64,000 nucleotides of DNA from Desulfobulbaceae bacterium BRH_c16a (lineage in GTDB: Bacteria > Desulfobacterota > Desulfobulbia > Desulfobulbales > Desulfocapsaceae). This document shows, piece after piece, positions 28,561 to 37,649 of this stretch; position 1 is the first letter of the stretch, and every line of letters begins with the position of its first letter. The stretch covers positions 1 through 64,000 of the forward strand of contig LADS01000031.1 of the NCBI GenBank assembly GCA_000961725.1, read 5' to 3'. Under the pieces are notes generated by a model. That model saw only the letters and a list, made by a program, of their open reading frames with translations, was not told the origin of the DNA and made no database searches. The translations under genes and the position numbers were made by a program.

Positions 28561-30189
28561 ATGGGCACAGCAATAGGATCGGCCTTCGGGTTTTGCTCCA
28601 AAAATATTCAGTATTACGACAAGGAGACGCGGATCATTGCCTGGGCGGACTCCTTCGTCGGGCAGGTTAATTTTTCCTACTCACTGACGGCTGCTGGGGC
28701 GGAAACAGCCGACGAGATCATCCCGGCTAAACCCTTTGTCATCAACCTGCTCGAGAACCATGTCGGCTACACCATCCTACCCGGATCGGTTTCCTTCTCG
28801 TGGAGCGGGGTCCGGTATGTTGACCGCCTCGGCAAGCTCTATCGCAATGTCGACCCGAAAACAGGGTTTGGTGTTGAGGCCGGAACGATCGATTATTCAA
28901 CCGGCGTGGCAACGCTCACCGTTTATGACGGTGGCAGCAATACCATTATCGTTCATTCTCTCTCTGCCAGAATCGGCAGACAGTTGCTGACCGATGCCAC
29001 CTTCCGGACACCCGGCGCACCGCTTCGCCCCGGCTCGATCTCGATCAGCGGCGTGGCCCTGGACGGTACAGCCGTTTCCGGCACCAGCAACTTTGATGGT
29101 TCTATCTCCGGCTCACTGGTAGGCGGTGTGGTTGATTATGAAAAAGGCATCGTCTGGTTGAAGTTCGGGCAATGGGTAACCGATGACGGCTCATACTTTG
29201 ATGAGCCCTGGTATCACGAAGATGACGTAAGAGACGGCAAGACCTTCAAGCCGGTGCCGGTCTTTGCCGACAGCCTCACCTATGCCTGCGTGGTTTATTC
29301 GTATATTCCGCTTAACGCCGATCTGATCGGCCTTGATCCTGTTCGGCTGCCGAGTGACGGCCGGGTGCCGATCGTCAGAACCGGCGATGTCGTTGTCATT
29401 CACAACACCCAGACCACACAGCTTGCCAATCCCCTGTCGGCTGGGCAGGTACTGACCCTGCCGAGAGAAAACATCGTCCATGTCGAGTTATATGATTCCT
29501 CCGAGCCGATTCCGGTTCGGGTGCCGTCAACGCTCTACAACTGGGATAAAGACGCGCAAAAACTCACCATGGCGGATCCGCTCGATCTGAGCGAATACAC
29601 CCAGCCGCTTATCGCCATGCACCGGATCGAAGACATGTCTCTTGTCTCCGGTGTCCAGATCAACGGCCAGATCATCGTCGGGTCAGGCCTCACCAACAAT
29701 TACCCGGTGCAAGGCACCTATGTCTCTTCCGCTCTTTTATACGGGGATCTGCAGGCCAGAGCCTACGGCCTGTTCGATCAGAAAACCTGGACTTCTGTCT
29801 GGTCGAACAACCTTATCGGCGATGCCACCAACGCCTCATACAATGAGGTCAACTATCCGCTGATCGTCACCAACGCAGGCGGGATCAATGGCAGGTGGTG
29901 CCTGAAATTCACCGACGAAACAGCCTTCGACATCATCGAAGAAAAGCTCGGGATCATCGGCAGCGGCTATATCACCCAGGACTGCGCGCCAATCAATCCG
30001 GCAACCAATCAACCGTATTTCTTCATCGACTATCGCGGCTGGGGTTCAGGCTGGGCGGCAAATAATGCTCTCCGGTTCAACACCGATGGCCCGATCGGCC
30101 CCTTGTGGATTGCGAGAACCACCTTGCAGGGACCGGTCACTGAGCCGAATGATCAATTTACCATTCAGATACGAGGAGATGCGGAATAA
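28561..30189 (+). CDS. Tail structural protein, shares modules with upstream gene
   Basis: ILPGSVSFSWSGVRYVDRLGKLYRNVDPKTGFGVEAGTIDYSTGVATLTV and related unit. Confidence 0.6.
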   Translation: MGTAIGSAFGFCSKNIQYYDKETRIIAWADSFVGQVNFSYSLTAAGAETADEIIPAKPFVINLLENHVGYTILPGSVSFSWSGVRYVDRLGKLYRNVDPKTGFGVEAGTIDYSTGVATLTVYDGGSNTIIVHSLSARIGRQLLTDATFRTPGAPLRPGSISISGVALDGTAVSGTSNFDGSISGSLVGGVVDYEKGIVWLKFGQWVTDDGSYFDEPWYHEDDVRDGKTFKPVPVFADSLTYACVVYSYIPLNADLIGLDPVRLPSDGRVPIVRTGDVVVIHNTQTTQLANPLSAGQVLTLPRENIVHVELYDSSEPIPVRVPSTLYNWDKDAQKLTMADPLDLSEYTQPLIAMHRIEDMSLVSGVQINGQIIVGSGLTNNYPVQGTYVSSALLYGDLQARAYGLFDQKTWTSVWSNNLIGDATNASYNEVNYPLIVTNAGGINGRWCLKFTDETAFDIIEEKLGIIGSGYITQDCAPINPATNQPYFFIDYRGWGSGWAANNALRFNTDGPIGPLWIARTTLQGPVTEPNDQFTIQIRGDAE

Positions 30190-31145
30190 TGGCGGCCCCG
30201 ATAGTTTACAGATGGGATGACGGCAATGCTCCGGTACTTGCAGGGGCTTTAGGGTACACCTTAGTGCAGCTACTTAAAGCATGTCTGGTGGATGGCTATG
30301 GTAGTAAAGCAGCTGCTGGATGGACAATGCCATATGATGACGGCACCGTTAATCCACGTATAGGGGTTTTCCGCAACAACCCCGTGACTGGGACGGGGAG
30401 ATACCTGCAAGTCAACTCGACAGCACTTGCCACTTCGATTGTGCAGGGATACGAGGATATGACCGATCATATTACTGGTGTCAATAAATTCTCAAACACA
30501 ACCCTGTATTCAATGGAAAGCACTGCCGCCAATACCACTGCAAGGCCCTGGGTTTTAATAGCCGACGACAGGTTTTTCATTCTGACCGTATGGCCTAATG
30601 TAACAGCGGGTAGCTTTAATCCAGCGGCAAACTGCGTAAGCAGTACTACCAATTCAATAAAGGCACTTTTCTTTGGCGATGGAATACCGATAAGAGGCGA
30701 CGATACTAATTTTTGCATGTTGGGGGCCGAGACTTCTACTTATTATTACTGGAGCAGAAATCTCTATTTTGGCAACCATACAAGCACCACTAATGTCCAC
30801 AACGGGGTGTCACGAAACTCGTTAGGCACGTATGGCCCGTTTCAGCCGCAAATCGCAAATACAGGCCCATGTGCTGGCACTGATCATGGGGGGGTTTCCC
30901 AAGGATTTACGCTGGCAACCTATGGGTATATGTTTGCCCGTCCATACGTAAACGAGGGAGCGGCGTACACCATGCGGGGATACCTTCCCGGTCTATGGTT
31001 TCCGTGCAATACCCCCACGGTGTTCCCATACTTATCTGAGGTCACCTATGGCGGGAGGACATTTCTGATTTTTGGTGGGATGCAGGGGAGTGCTCAGTAT
31101 GTCCAATCATGGGCGGTTGAAATTACAACAGGTTGGCGAGAATGA
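30189..31145 (+). CDS. Phage tail/virion surface protein
   Basis: APVLAGALGYTLVQLLKACLVDGYGSKAAAGWTMPYDDG...GRYLQVN, a pattern familiar from phage tail loci. Confidence 0.6.
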   Translation: MAAPIVYRWDDGNAPVLAGALGYTLVQLLKACLVDGYGSKAAAGWTMPYDDGTVNPRIGVFRNNPVTGTGRYLQVNSTALATSIVQGYEDMTDHITGVNKFSNTTLYSMESTAANTTARPWVLIADDRFFILTVWPNVTAGSFNPAANCVSSTTNSIKALFFGDGIPIRGDDTNFCMLGAETSTYYYWSRNLYFGNHTSTTNVHNGVSRNSLGTYGPFQPQIANTGPCAGTDHGGVSQGFTLATYGYMFARPYVNEGAAYTMRGYLPGLWFPCNTPTVFPYLSEVTYGGRTFLIFGGMQGSAQYVQSWAVEITTGWRE

Positions 31146-31450
31146 GCATAAATATCAATGATGAGCTGCTTATACTACCAGCTCCATATAGTCTTGCCCC
31201 CCGCACGGATCGCCATGTCCTTGGCGGGTCTGTTAGCGTAGATGGCGTCGCTACTGCATTGCAGCGTGTAGCAGTTTTTCACCGTTACACTCTAAATCTT
31301 ATTGCGATCACAAGGTCTTTGCCAGACGGATCATGGAAGATAGACGGAATACAAGAATACGGCGAAAGAGATTTGCTCGTCTTGGCTATTGACGACACAG
31401 GGGCGTATAATTCCGAAGTTGCCGATCATATTTCACAGGTAACGGCATGA
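31142..31450 (+). CDS. Small tail-associated protein
   Basis: MSININDELLILPAPYSLAPRTDRHVLGGSVSVDGVATALQRVAVFHRYTLNLIAITRSLPDGSWKI; ATGA overlap. Confidence 0.5.
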   Translation: MSININDELLILPAPYSLAPRTDRHVLGGSVSVDGVATALQRVAVFHRYTLNLIAITRSLPDGSWKIDGIQEYGERDLLVLAIDDTGAYNSEVADHISQVTA

Positions 31451-31451
31451 T

Positions 31452-33491
31452 ATGGCCTATGATCCGCAGATCGGCTCAAACATCATTCTGGCCCTGTCCG
31501 GAGCCTACGTTCCGCCTGATGGCGCACACATCGTTTTCGGCGAACCGATATCGGGCACACCCATCACCGTCCACTTTGACCTGCAAGGAGCAGTCAGCAA
31601 TCAGAGACTGCTGTCTGCAGACAGCCTGGCGGCAATCGGCAATGCGCTATCAGCCTTCTTTGATACTAAAGCGACAATCACCACTTATGCCAGGATCACG
31701 GCAGATTTCGACGTCAAAGCTACAGTCAGCAATATCAGGGCAATATCGACAGATACCAGCACGGCAATCACCGTCACTGTTCAACCGGCAAAGCCTGATT
31801 TCGATGTTCCCTGGGGAGAGTTCCCTGCTCTCGACAATCGGGCGAAATCAGGCTGGAAGGATTGTCGGCAACTCACAACCTCAATCGGAATGGGCTGGAT
31901 CAAACGGCTTATTGTCGAGGCCAAAACTTCGGCGAGCTGGATTGACAAAGGCGCAAAAGATAATTCAAAGCGTGCGTCTTGGAATGATTGTCCCAAGAAA
32001 ATCAACCGAAGCACCAACTCGCGATGGCGAGACAAGACGGCAGCCGATCATGACAGGAATATATCTTGGAGTCTGCTCAATGCAATCGATGTGGATCACG
32101 GCAGTAAAAGCATTTCGCCGCCTGCAAAAGAAGTTTTCATCTCGATACTTCATGATGCCAAAAGGATCCTCGATCTTGGAGCTATTGACATCCCCTGGGG
32201 AAACCCTCCGCCGAAAGACAAGTTGCACCGAACCGTCTGGGGCAAGGAATATTATCAGGAGATCTGCTGGCGGCGCTATGAACCGCAGCCGGGCAACAGC
32301 CTCGATTTCAATATTCATGTACCGATCACCCTGGTCGATGATGGTGACAACATTCGGTTCCGTTTTGACCAGTTCACCTATGACCGTCGGTGCAGCCATC
32401 GCGAGCCTTCAGGCTGGCGCGATGCCTATTTTTACATCAAGCCTGGCGTTATTCCGACCGGCCCCTGGGCCTCGGTGTATACCATGCTAAACACCGCGTA
32501 TCTTACCCGGCTGCCGGAGAGGACGCCGATCGATATCACCGGAATGACCATCGGCACCGACTGGGATAGTCTCTACTGGACGCTCAAGGCAAATATCGGC
32601 AGCGACGCCAGCCTTGCCCTCCTGGAGCCGACCGAAGAAGGGCCGATCCTGGTCGAGGCGGCGATCAACGGCCACCTCTGGAAGTTCCAGGTCGACCGCT
32701 GGGCAAAGGGCGAGGCCTTCGGCAACAGGAGACGGTCGATTGACGGCCGCTCGATCTCCGCCCAGCTCGGCACACCGATGGCGGAAATCAGGACGTACAC
32801 GGAGGCCGAGGCCAGAACCGCCCAGCAGCTCATGGCCTACGAACTGGAGAATACCGGCTGGAGCGTATCCTTCCAGGGGCTCGATGACTGGCTGGTCCCG
32901 GCAAATATCCACTGCTACCAGGACCAAACCCCGATGCAGGTAATTAAAGCCATTGTCGATACCTGCCGGGCCATCGTCCAGACCGACATGGTCAATCAGA
33001 CCATCACCATCAAGCCCCGCTACAAGGTTGCACCGTGGCAGCTCGGCAGCGCGGTTCCCGATCTGATGATTCCGGCCTCGATGGCGGCACGAATTGACGG
33101 CGAATGGGATGAACGGCCGTTCTTCAATGCCTGCTTTGTTTCCGGCGAAGCTGGCGGCATCTCGGCCACCGTCACCCGCGAAGGTTCAGCCGGGGATCTG
33201 CTCGCCCCGATGATCACCAATCGGCTGATCACCGCAACCGAAGCGGCGAGATCCCTCGGCATTGCCGTACTCGGCGCATCGGGGAAATGGTCGAAACACC
33301 GGATCGAACTTCCGGTCTTTGCCGCCCCGGCCGTCCCTGGGATCATACAGCCGGGCAGTATCATCGAGTACAACCTCGGAGTATCATCATGGAAGGGCTT
33401 TGTCACTGCCGTTTCGGTTACATCCCCCAGGGGCCGTGATGGCCTGAAGGTAAGACAAACAATCGATGTCGAGAGATATCACGGCAATTAG
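31452..33491 (+). CDS. Tail hub/baseplate-like protein with N-terminal Trp-periodic repeat region
   Basis: C-terminal half VTREGSAGDLLAPMITNRLITATEAARSLGIAVLGASGKWSKHRIELPVF...GSIIEYNLG; W-x13-W repeats near residues 121-275. Confidence 0.6.
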   Translation: MAYDPQIGSNIILALSGAYVPPDGAHIVFGEPISGTPITVHFDLQGAVSNQRLLSADSLAAIGNALSAFFDTKATITTYARITADFDVKATVSNIRAISTDTSTAITVTVQPAKPDFDVPWGEFPALDNRAKSGWKDCRQLTTSIGMGWIKRLIVEAKTSASWIDKGAKDNSKRASWNDCPKKINRSTNSRWRDKTAADHDRNISWSLLNAIDVDHGSKSISPPAKEVFISILHDAKRILDLGAIDIPWGNPPPKDKLHRTVWGKEYYQEICWRRYEPQPGNSLDFNIHVPITLVDDGDNIRFRFDQFTYDRRCSHREPSGWRDAYFYIKPGVIPTGPWASVYTMLNTAYLTRLPERTPIDITGMTIGTDWDSLYWTLKANIGSDASLALLEPTEEGPILVEAAINGHLWKFQVDRWAKGEAFGNRRRSIDGRSISAQLGTPMAEIRTYTEAEARTAQQLMAYELENTGWSVSFQGLDDWLVPANIHCYQDQTPMQVIKAIVDTCRAIVQTDMVNQTITIKPRYKVAPWQLGSAVPDLMIPASMAARIDGEWDERPFFNACFVSGEAGGISATVTREGSAGDLLAPMITNRLITATEAARSLGIAVLGASGKWSKHRIELPVFAAPAVPGIIQPGSIIEYNLGVSSWKGFVTAVSVTSPRGRDGLKVRQTIDVERYHGN

Positions 33492-33499
33492 AGGCGTAA

Positions 33500-33915
33500 A
33501 TGATCCAACTGACAAAAGACAACACCGCGACTCCGGATGCATACTCCTCCGGCGACGGATCCGATCCGGTGCCGTATCGTTTACCCTCAACGGCACCGGC
33601 ATCCCTTCGACAGTCACGGCAAGCCCGGCAACTGACCTTTTCATCTGGGCGAGCGATGATACCGGCAGCATCGACAGCTATTCAAATATAGAGGTGGCAA
33701 TCACCGGCGCAGATGCCGGGATCGTTTGGGAATTGAGTGAAGACGGCTTAGCCGGGTGGGCGGAATCTATTGTTCTGCCAAATATGGACGTATCAGCCAC
33801 TGATCAAACCGCGCAGATATTTGCCCGGGCGACTGCAGCCAATGACGGTTCGATTGAAACAGCGAACTATGTAACGGCCAAGATCACCATAAACGCGATT
33901 GAGAATCCGGCGTAA
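33500..33915 (+). pseudogene. Small tail-region gene with apparent frameshift near 33565
   Basis: MIQLTKDNTATPDAYSSGDGSDPV in one frame continues sensibly as AVSFTLNGTGIPSTVTASPATDLFIWASDD in another. Confidence 0.5.
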
Positions 33916-33932
33916 GAATCCGAGGCACCACT

Positions 33933-34163
33933 ATGGCAACTAATTTATGGGCAAGATTCAAGCGCCTGCTGCCCGGCAGTCCGATGATCGTAGTCACTGT
34001 GATCTCGGTCAACTCCGACGGTACAAGCACGGTGACCACATCCGGCGGCGGCGCCATGCGGGTCCTGGGGACCACCGTTGCCGCCCCGAAAAAAGCCTAT
34101 GTCAAAGACGGGGCGATCATTGGTGAAGCCCCAAACCTGCAACATTTTGAGATTGAGGTGTGA
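33933..34163 (+). CDS. Small hypothetical phage protein
   Basis: MATNLWARFKRLLPGSPMIVVTVISVNSDGTSTVTTSGGGAMRVLGTTV. Confidence 0.5.
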   Translation: MATNLWARFKRLLPGSPMIVVTVISVNSDGTSTVTTSGGGAMRVLGTTVAAPKKAYVKDGAIIGEAPNLQHFEIEV

Positions 34164-34164
34164 A

Positions 34165-34761
34165 ATGATCAGATCGTTATTCGTGTTATTTGCCTGTCTG
34201 TTATCTGTTTTCTTTTTGTCCGGATGCGGGAGTAAAGGCGGGCTGATCCCGCTCACCGATACCATGGTAAACGAGGCCGGTGAGGTCGTGAAAAATACCG
34301 CTGGATATACGGCCGATGCCTCGGTTGCCAAGGAGCATGAAATCCACGATACCCTTCGCAACAGGGACAATGCCATCCGCAAGGCTCACGAGAAATCCGG
34401 CATGACCATGAGCTGGCAGCCGGTGGTCAAAACCGTTCAGTATCCCGGGATGATCGCCCCAGTCACTACCACCGAATATCTGCCGGTAGTGTCCTATCGC
34501 GAGCAGGCTCGTTTTGATCAGAAGCTGCCCACCGAGCCGAGCGAGCACCCGGTATGGAAAACTGTTCGCAGTGTGTCCAGTGACATTAAAGACGGAACGA
34601 TTATCGGCATGGGAATCAATGCCGCCGACAACGTTCTCTCAGCTGCCGTCGGCAAACCGGATAACCGCTACAATGGTGATGTGCAGTTCAACCAGTCTCA
34701 CAACCAGGGCGACGGTACAGGCCCGGTGACAAACACCGAAAACATTTTGCCACAGCCATGA
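34165..34761 (+). CDS. Phage-encoded lipoprotein
   Basis: MIRSLFVLFACLLSVFFLSGCGSKGG signal/lipobox. Confidence 0.65.
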   Translation: MIRSLFVLFACLLSVFFLSGCGSKGGLIPLTDTMVNEAGEVVKNTAGYTADASVAKEHEIHDTLRNRDNAIRKAHEKSGMTMSWQPVVKTVQYPGMIAPVTTTEYLPVVSYREQARFDQKLPTEPSEHPVWKTVRSVSSDIKDGTIIGMGINAADNVLSAAVGKPDNRYNGDVQFNQSHNQGDGTGPVTNTENILPQP

Positions 34762-34832
34762 CTTGTCCTGACTGCGGTTGTGAAAATCAAGGATGGAGAG
34801 GCCTGCCGCTGTCCCAAGTGCGGCCGGTCGCT
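34758..34832 (+). pseudogene. Zinc-ribbon (Com-like) short ORF with apparent frameshift
   Basis: MTCPDCG in one frame, VKIKDGEACRCPKCGRSL* in another. Confidence 0.4.
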
Positions 34833-34866
34833 GTGAGAAAACTGATATCGGCTGGAGGTCGATAGA

Positions 34867-35262
34867 ATGAAATACTGGGACGGCTATAAATACGTCGTGG
34901 CCGAAACCTTCACGACCCAGACCTCGGTCAAAGGTTTTACCGTCAGCGACGATCACACCGATCTGCAGCCGGACGGCAAGCTGACTATCCGCCGCGGCTA
35001 TCCCTGGGACGGCAACAGCGGGCCATGCATCGACACCCGCTCATCGATGGAGGCCTCCTGCGTCCATGACGTGCTCTGTGACTACGTCAACCTGGGGCTG
35101 CTGCCGGCAGAACTGCAGCCGATCATCGACCAGGAGTATTATGCGATTTGCGTCAAAAAAAAGATGTGGTGGCGGCGAGCCCGGTGGCGGATGCTGGCGA
35201 TCCGCTGGTACATGACCGGCAAGGGCTCAAAAAAATTTACACGAACAGTTCACGAGGCATGA
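34867..35262 (+). CDS. DUF1353-like phage protein
   Basis: LTIRRGYPWDGNSGPCIDTRSSMEASCVHDVLCDYVNLGLL. Confidence 0.75.
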   Translation: MKYWDGYKYVVAETFTTQTSVKGFTVSDDHTDLQPDGKLTIRRGYPWDGNSGPCIDTRSSMEASCVHDVLCDYVNLGLLPAELQPIIDQEYYAICVKKKMWWRRARWRMLAIRWYMTGKGSKKFTRTVHEA

Positions 35263-35263
35263 C

Positions 35264-35659
35264 ATGCAAATCGACGCGATGTTTCTCACCATAGCCGGTT
35301 TTATCGGTACGTTAATTCTTAACGCCTTCGCCGTCGGCGTTGCCTATGGCCGTCTCTCTGCCAAAATCAACAAAAACAGCGACGATATAATCAATATTCA
35401 AGCAAGGGAGATAGTCGATATTCGTACTGAACTCTCTAAAATAGATGGAAAATTCTTCACTCCGGAGGGAGAACCGAGACTCGTGTCTTTCAAAGCCCAT
35501 GATCATATCTGCCTGCGAGCGAACGAAGCCATAACAGCCGAGCTCCGCCACGTCACTGCTGCCCTGAACACCAACACCCAGCGAGTCAAGGAGTGCGGCG
35601 ACCAGGTTGCCCAGTTGACAACGTGGGTAACCGTACTCGAGGAGAAAGTGGAAAAATGA
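35264..35659 (+). CDS. Single-TM coiled-coil protein, possible holin/spanin-type lysis accessory
   Basis: MFLTIAGFIGTLILNAFAVGVAYG TM followed by heptad-like helix; directly upstream of endolysin. Confidence 0.45.
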   Translation: MQIDAMFLTIAGFIGTLILNAFAVGVAYGRLSAKINKNSDDIINIQAREIVDIRTELSKIDGKFFTPEGEPRLVSFKAHDHICLRANEAITAELRHVTAALNTNTQRVKECGDQVAQLTTWVTVLEEKVEK

Positions 35660-36141
35660 CAAGAAACGAACAAGCCTTTCTCGACATGCTTGCCTGGTCT
35701 GAACTTGGCCGGCAACTTATCGATGAGTCGGACAACGGCTATAATGTCCTAGTCGGGTCACTCCCCGGCCGGGTAAAGTTATTCCATGACTATTCTGATC
35801 ACCCTCGCCAACTGATCCGGATCAACGACAAGCTCTCATCCACCGCTGCCGGCAGATATCAGATCCTTAAACGAACTTTTGATCATTACAGGAAGGTTCT
35901 ACGCCTGTCCGATTTTTCGCCGGCATCCCAGGATGCAATCGCCCTTCGGCTGATTAAGGAGCGAGGCGCTGCAGAAGATGTGAAAGCAGGAAGAATAATA
36001 GAGGCGATTCAGAAAATAAGAAAAATATGGGCATCGCTCCCTGGAGCGGGCTATGGGCAGCGTGAGCACCCTATCAACAATCTCATTGCCACGTTCACAG
36101 CTGCAGGCGGACAGCCTGGAGGGAATTCATTGATCGCATAA
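35656..36141 (+). CDS. Lambda R-type endolysin (lytic transglycosylase)
   Basis: FLDMLAWSELGRQ...NGYNVLVG...LFHDYSDHPRQLIRINDKLSSTAAGRYQIL...DFSPASQDAIALRLIKERGA...WASLPGAGYGQREH. Confidence 0.92.
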   Translation: MTRNEQAFLDMLAWSELGRQLIDESDNGYNVLVGSLPGRVKLFHDYSDHPRQLIRINDKLSSTAAGRYQILKRTFDHYRKVLRLSDFSPASQDAIALRLIKERGAAEDVKAGRIIEAIQKIRKIWASLPGAGYGQREHPINNLIATFTAAGGQPGGNSLIA

Positions 36142-36174
36142 AACGACATTCTGCCTGATCCTGCGCGCGTGTTA

Positions 36175-36212
36175 TTAAGGGTGAAATCAAGATCTCACCC
36201 TTAAATTTTTTT
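36175..36212 (+). terminator. Rho-independent terminator after endolysin gene
   Basis: TTAAGGGTGA...TCACCCTTAA followed by ATTTTTTT. Confidence 0.8.
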
Positions 36213-36220
36213 CTAAAGAC

Positions 36221-37447
36221 TCACACGGTCGAATAGGTCGATATTTCTCTGATAACCTTATTCAATTCCTCATCCAGTCCATTGCTGCCGATAATCTTGA
36301 TCGCTTCCGCCAAGAGCTCCCGCAACGCCTTTCTTTCCTCCGATACTTCTTTTTGAATATCAACACCGTACCCCTCGATACGCTGCATCATCTCCGCCTT
36401 GTGCTCCATTGAGGGGTGGGTATAACGCATTGTCATCTGGATAGTCTTATGTCCGAGGATATCTGCCACCGTGCGTAGAGGGACTTCTTGTTCAATCAGG
36501 TAAGTGGCGGCAGAATGGCGAATATCATGAAGAGTAAGGTCTGCAGGAATGGAAGGATTGACAGCTATAGCCCTGCGTTTGGTCGCCTCCCAACTCTCGC
36601 GAAAGATCTGGGCCGGCCGATTCATTATATTGGACCTGCTTAAGTCCTTATCCTTCAGAAAGAAAAAGTTATCTGTATCAATGTTCCTTAAAGCGGCTGT
36701 GGCGGCATCCGTAAGCGATACGGTCCTTGGTGTTTTGGATTTCGTCTTCTTGATAATGATCGTCTGATTGTTCAGATTCACATCTCTCTTCCGCAAACCT
36801 GCCGCCTCGCTTGCTCTCATGCCGGTATGCATGAGTACAAGGAGGTAGGCCGGGAAAAGAGCATTCCTGGCTTTCCTGCTTTCCGTAATAATGACCCGAG
36901 CCTGCAGGTCAGTGAGAGCGAGGATACGTCCTGCCGCAGGTCTCGGCCGTGCCAGACGCTCTATCGGATTTGATACCGGCAATTCCCATTCCTGCATTGC
37001 AATGGTGAAAAGATGTGAAATCAATGAGAGCTCCTGGCGGACTGTGGACCCCGATCGTTTATCATCCCTCAATCGGCGGTCTCGAAACTCCGACATCACT
37101 CTCGGTGTGATTTCGGCAAGCGAAATATCCCTGCCGAGATATCTTTTTAATATGATCGCGCAAGTTCGCTTACGTTCAACAGTCGTTGGCTCATTGAAAT
37201 TTGGCCCAGGAGACTCTATGGTTCTGAAGTATTTGTTCAGTGCCTGCTCAAGAGTTACCATTTCAGCGAGTCGCGGATCCTGATGACGTTTCATGTCGAT
37301 CAAGTGCTCCTGCTCTCTGGCCCATACTTCAGCATCTTTCTTCAGAGCAAAGGTGCGAGTAATTGGTTTATTGCGGTATCTTCCTTTCCGGATGATTGCC
37401 TGGTATGATGTTTTATTATTTTTCTGCTTCTTTAAAATTGTTGCCAT
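36221..37447 (-). CDS. Tyrosine recombinase/phage integrase
   Basis: HTGMRASEAAGL...LHDIRHSAATYLIEQ...LGHKTIQMTMRYTHPS; adjacent to tRNA-Leu. Confidence 0.95.
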   Translation of the reverse strand: MATILKKQKNNKTSYQAIIRKGRYRNKPITRTFALKKDAEVWAREQEHLIDMKRHQDPRLAEMVTLEQALNKYFRTIESPGPNFNEPTTVERKRTCAIILKRYLGRDISLAEITPRVMSEFRDRRLRDDKRSGSTVRQELSLISHLFTIAMQEWELPVSNPIERLARPRPAAGRILALTDLQARVIITESRKARNALFPAYLLVLMHTGMRASEAAGLRKRDVNLNNQTIIIKKTKSKTPRTVSLTDAATAALRNIDTDNFFFLKDKDLSRSNIMNRPAQIFRESWEATKRRAIAVNPSIPADLTLHDIRHSAATYLIEQEVPLRTVADILGHKTIQMTMRYTHPSMEHKAEMMQRIEGYGVDIQKEVSEERKALRELLAEAIKIIGSNGLDEELNKVIREISTYSTV

Positions 37448-37555
37448 ACGTCGCCTCCCTCGATCGCCAGCACCTCCTTCAGGGGTTTTTGCCTGGAAAC
37501 AGCCTCAAATAATTATACACAAAAGTATACACAGAGCATTCAAAATTGCCATACG

Positions 37556-37587
37556 CAGTTTCGTTTGGACCCAAATCGAAACTCCCC
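37556..37587. repeat. Inverted repeat AGTTTCG...CGAAACT between integrase and tRNA terminator
   Basis: Read directly; resembles the 15277 element. Confidence 0.6.
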
Positions 37588-37597
37588 CCGGCAGGGC

Positions 37598-37640
37598 AAA
37601 AAAAAAGCCCGATAGCCAATGGTTATGGACTATCGGGCGT
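37598..37640 (-). terminator. Rho-independent terminator of tRNA-Leu
   Basis: On the minus strand GCCCGATAG-loop-CTATCGGGC followed by a T-run. Confidence 0.85.
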
Positions 37641-37649
37641 ATTATCTAA

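Larger units (their letters stand above)
1..37649. mobile_element. Temperate siphophage-like prophage; right end next to tRNA-Leu, left end not resolved (at or beyond the window edge)
   Basis: Ordered repressor, replication, terminase, portal, protease, capsid, tail, endolysin and integrase genes; integrase abuts the 3' end of a tRNA gene; host housekeeping genes begin right after. No matching attL seen by eye in the window. Confidence 0.85.

Noticed and set aside
31447-32490. 347-aa ORF in an alternative frame
   Set aside because: Lies inside the tail hub-like ORF 31452..33491, which has better composition and continues into recognisable sequence.
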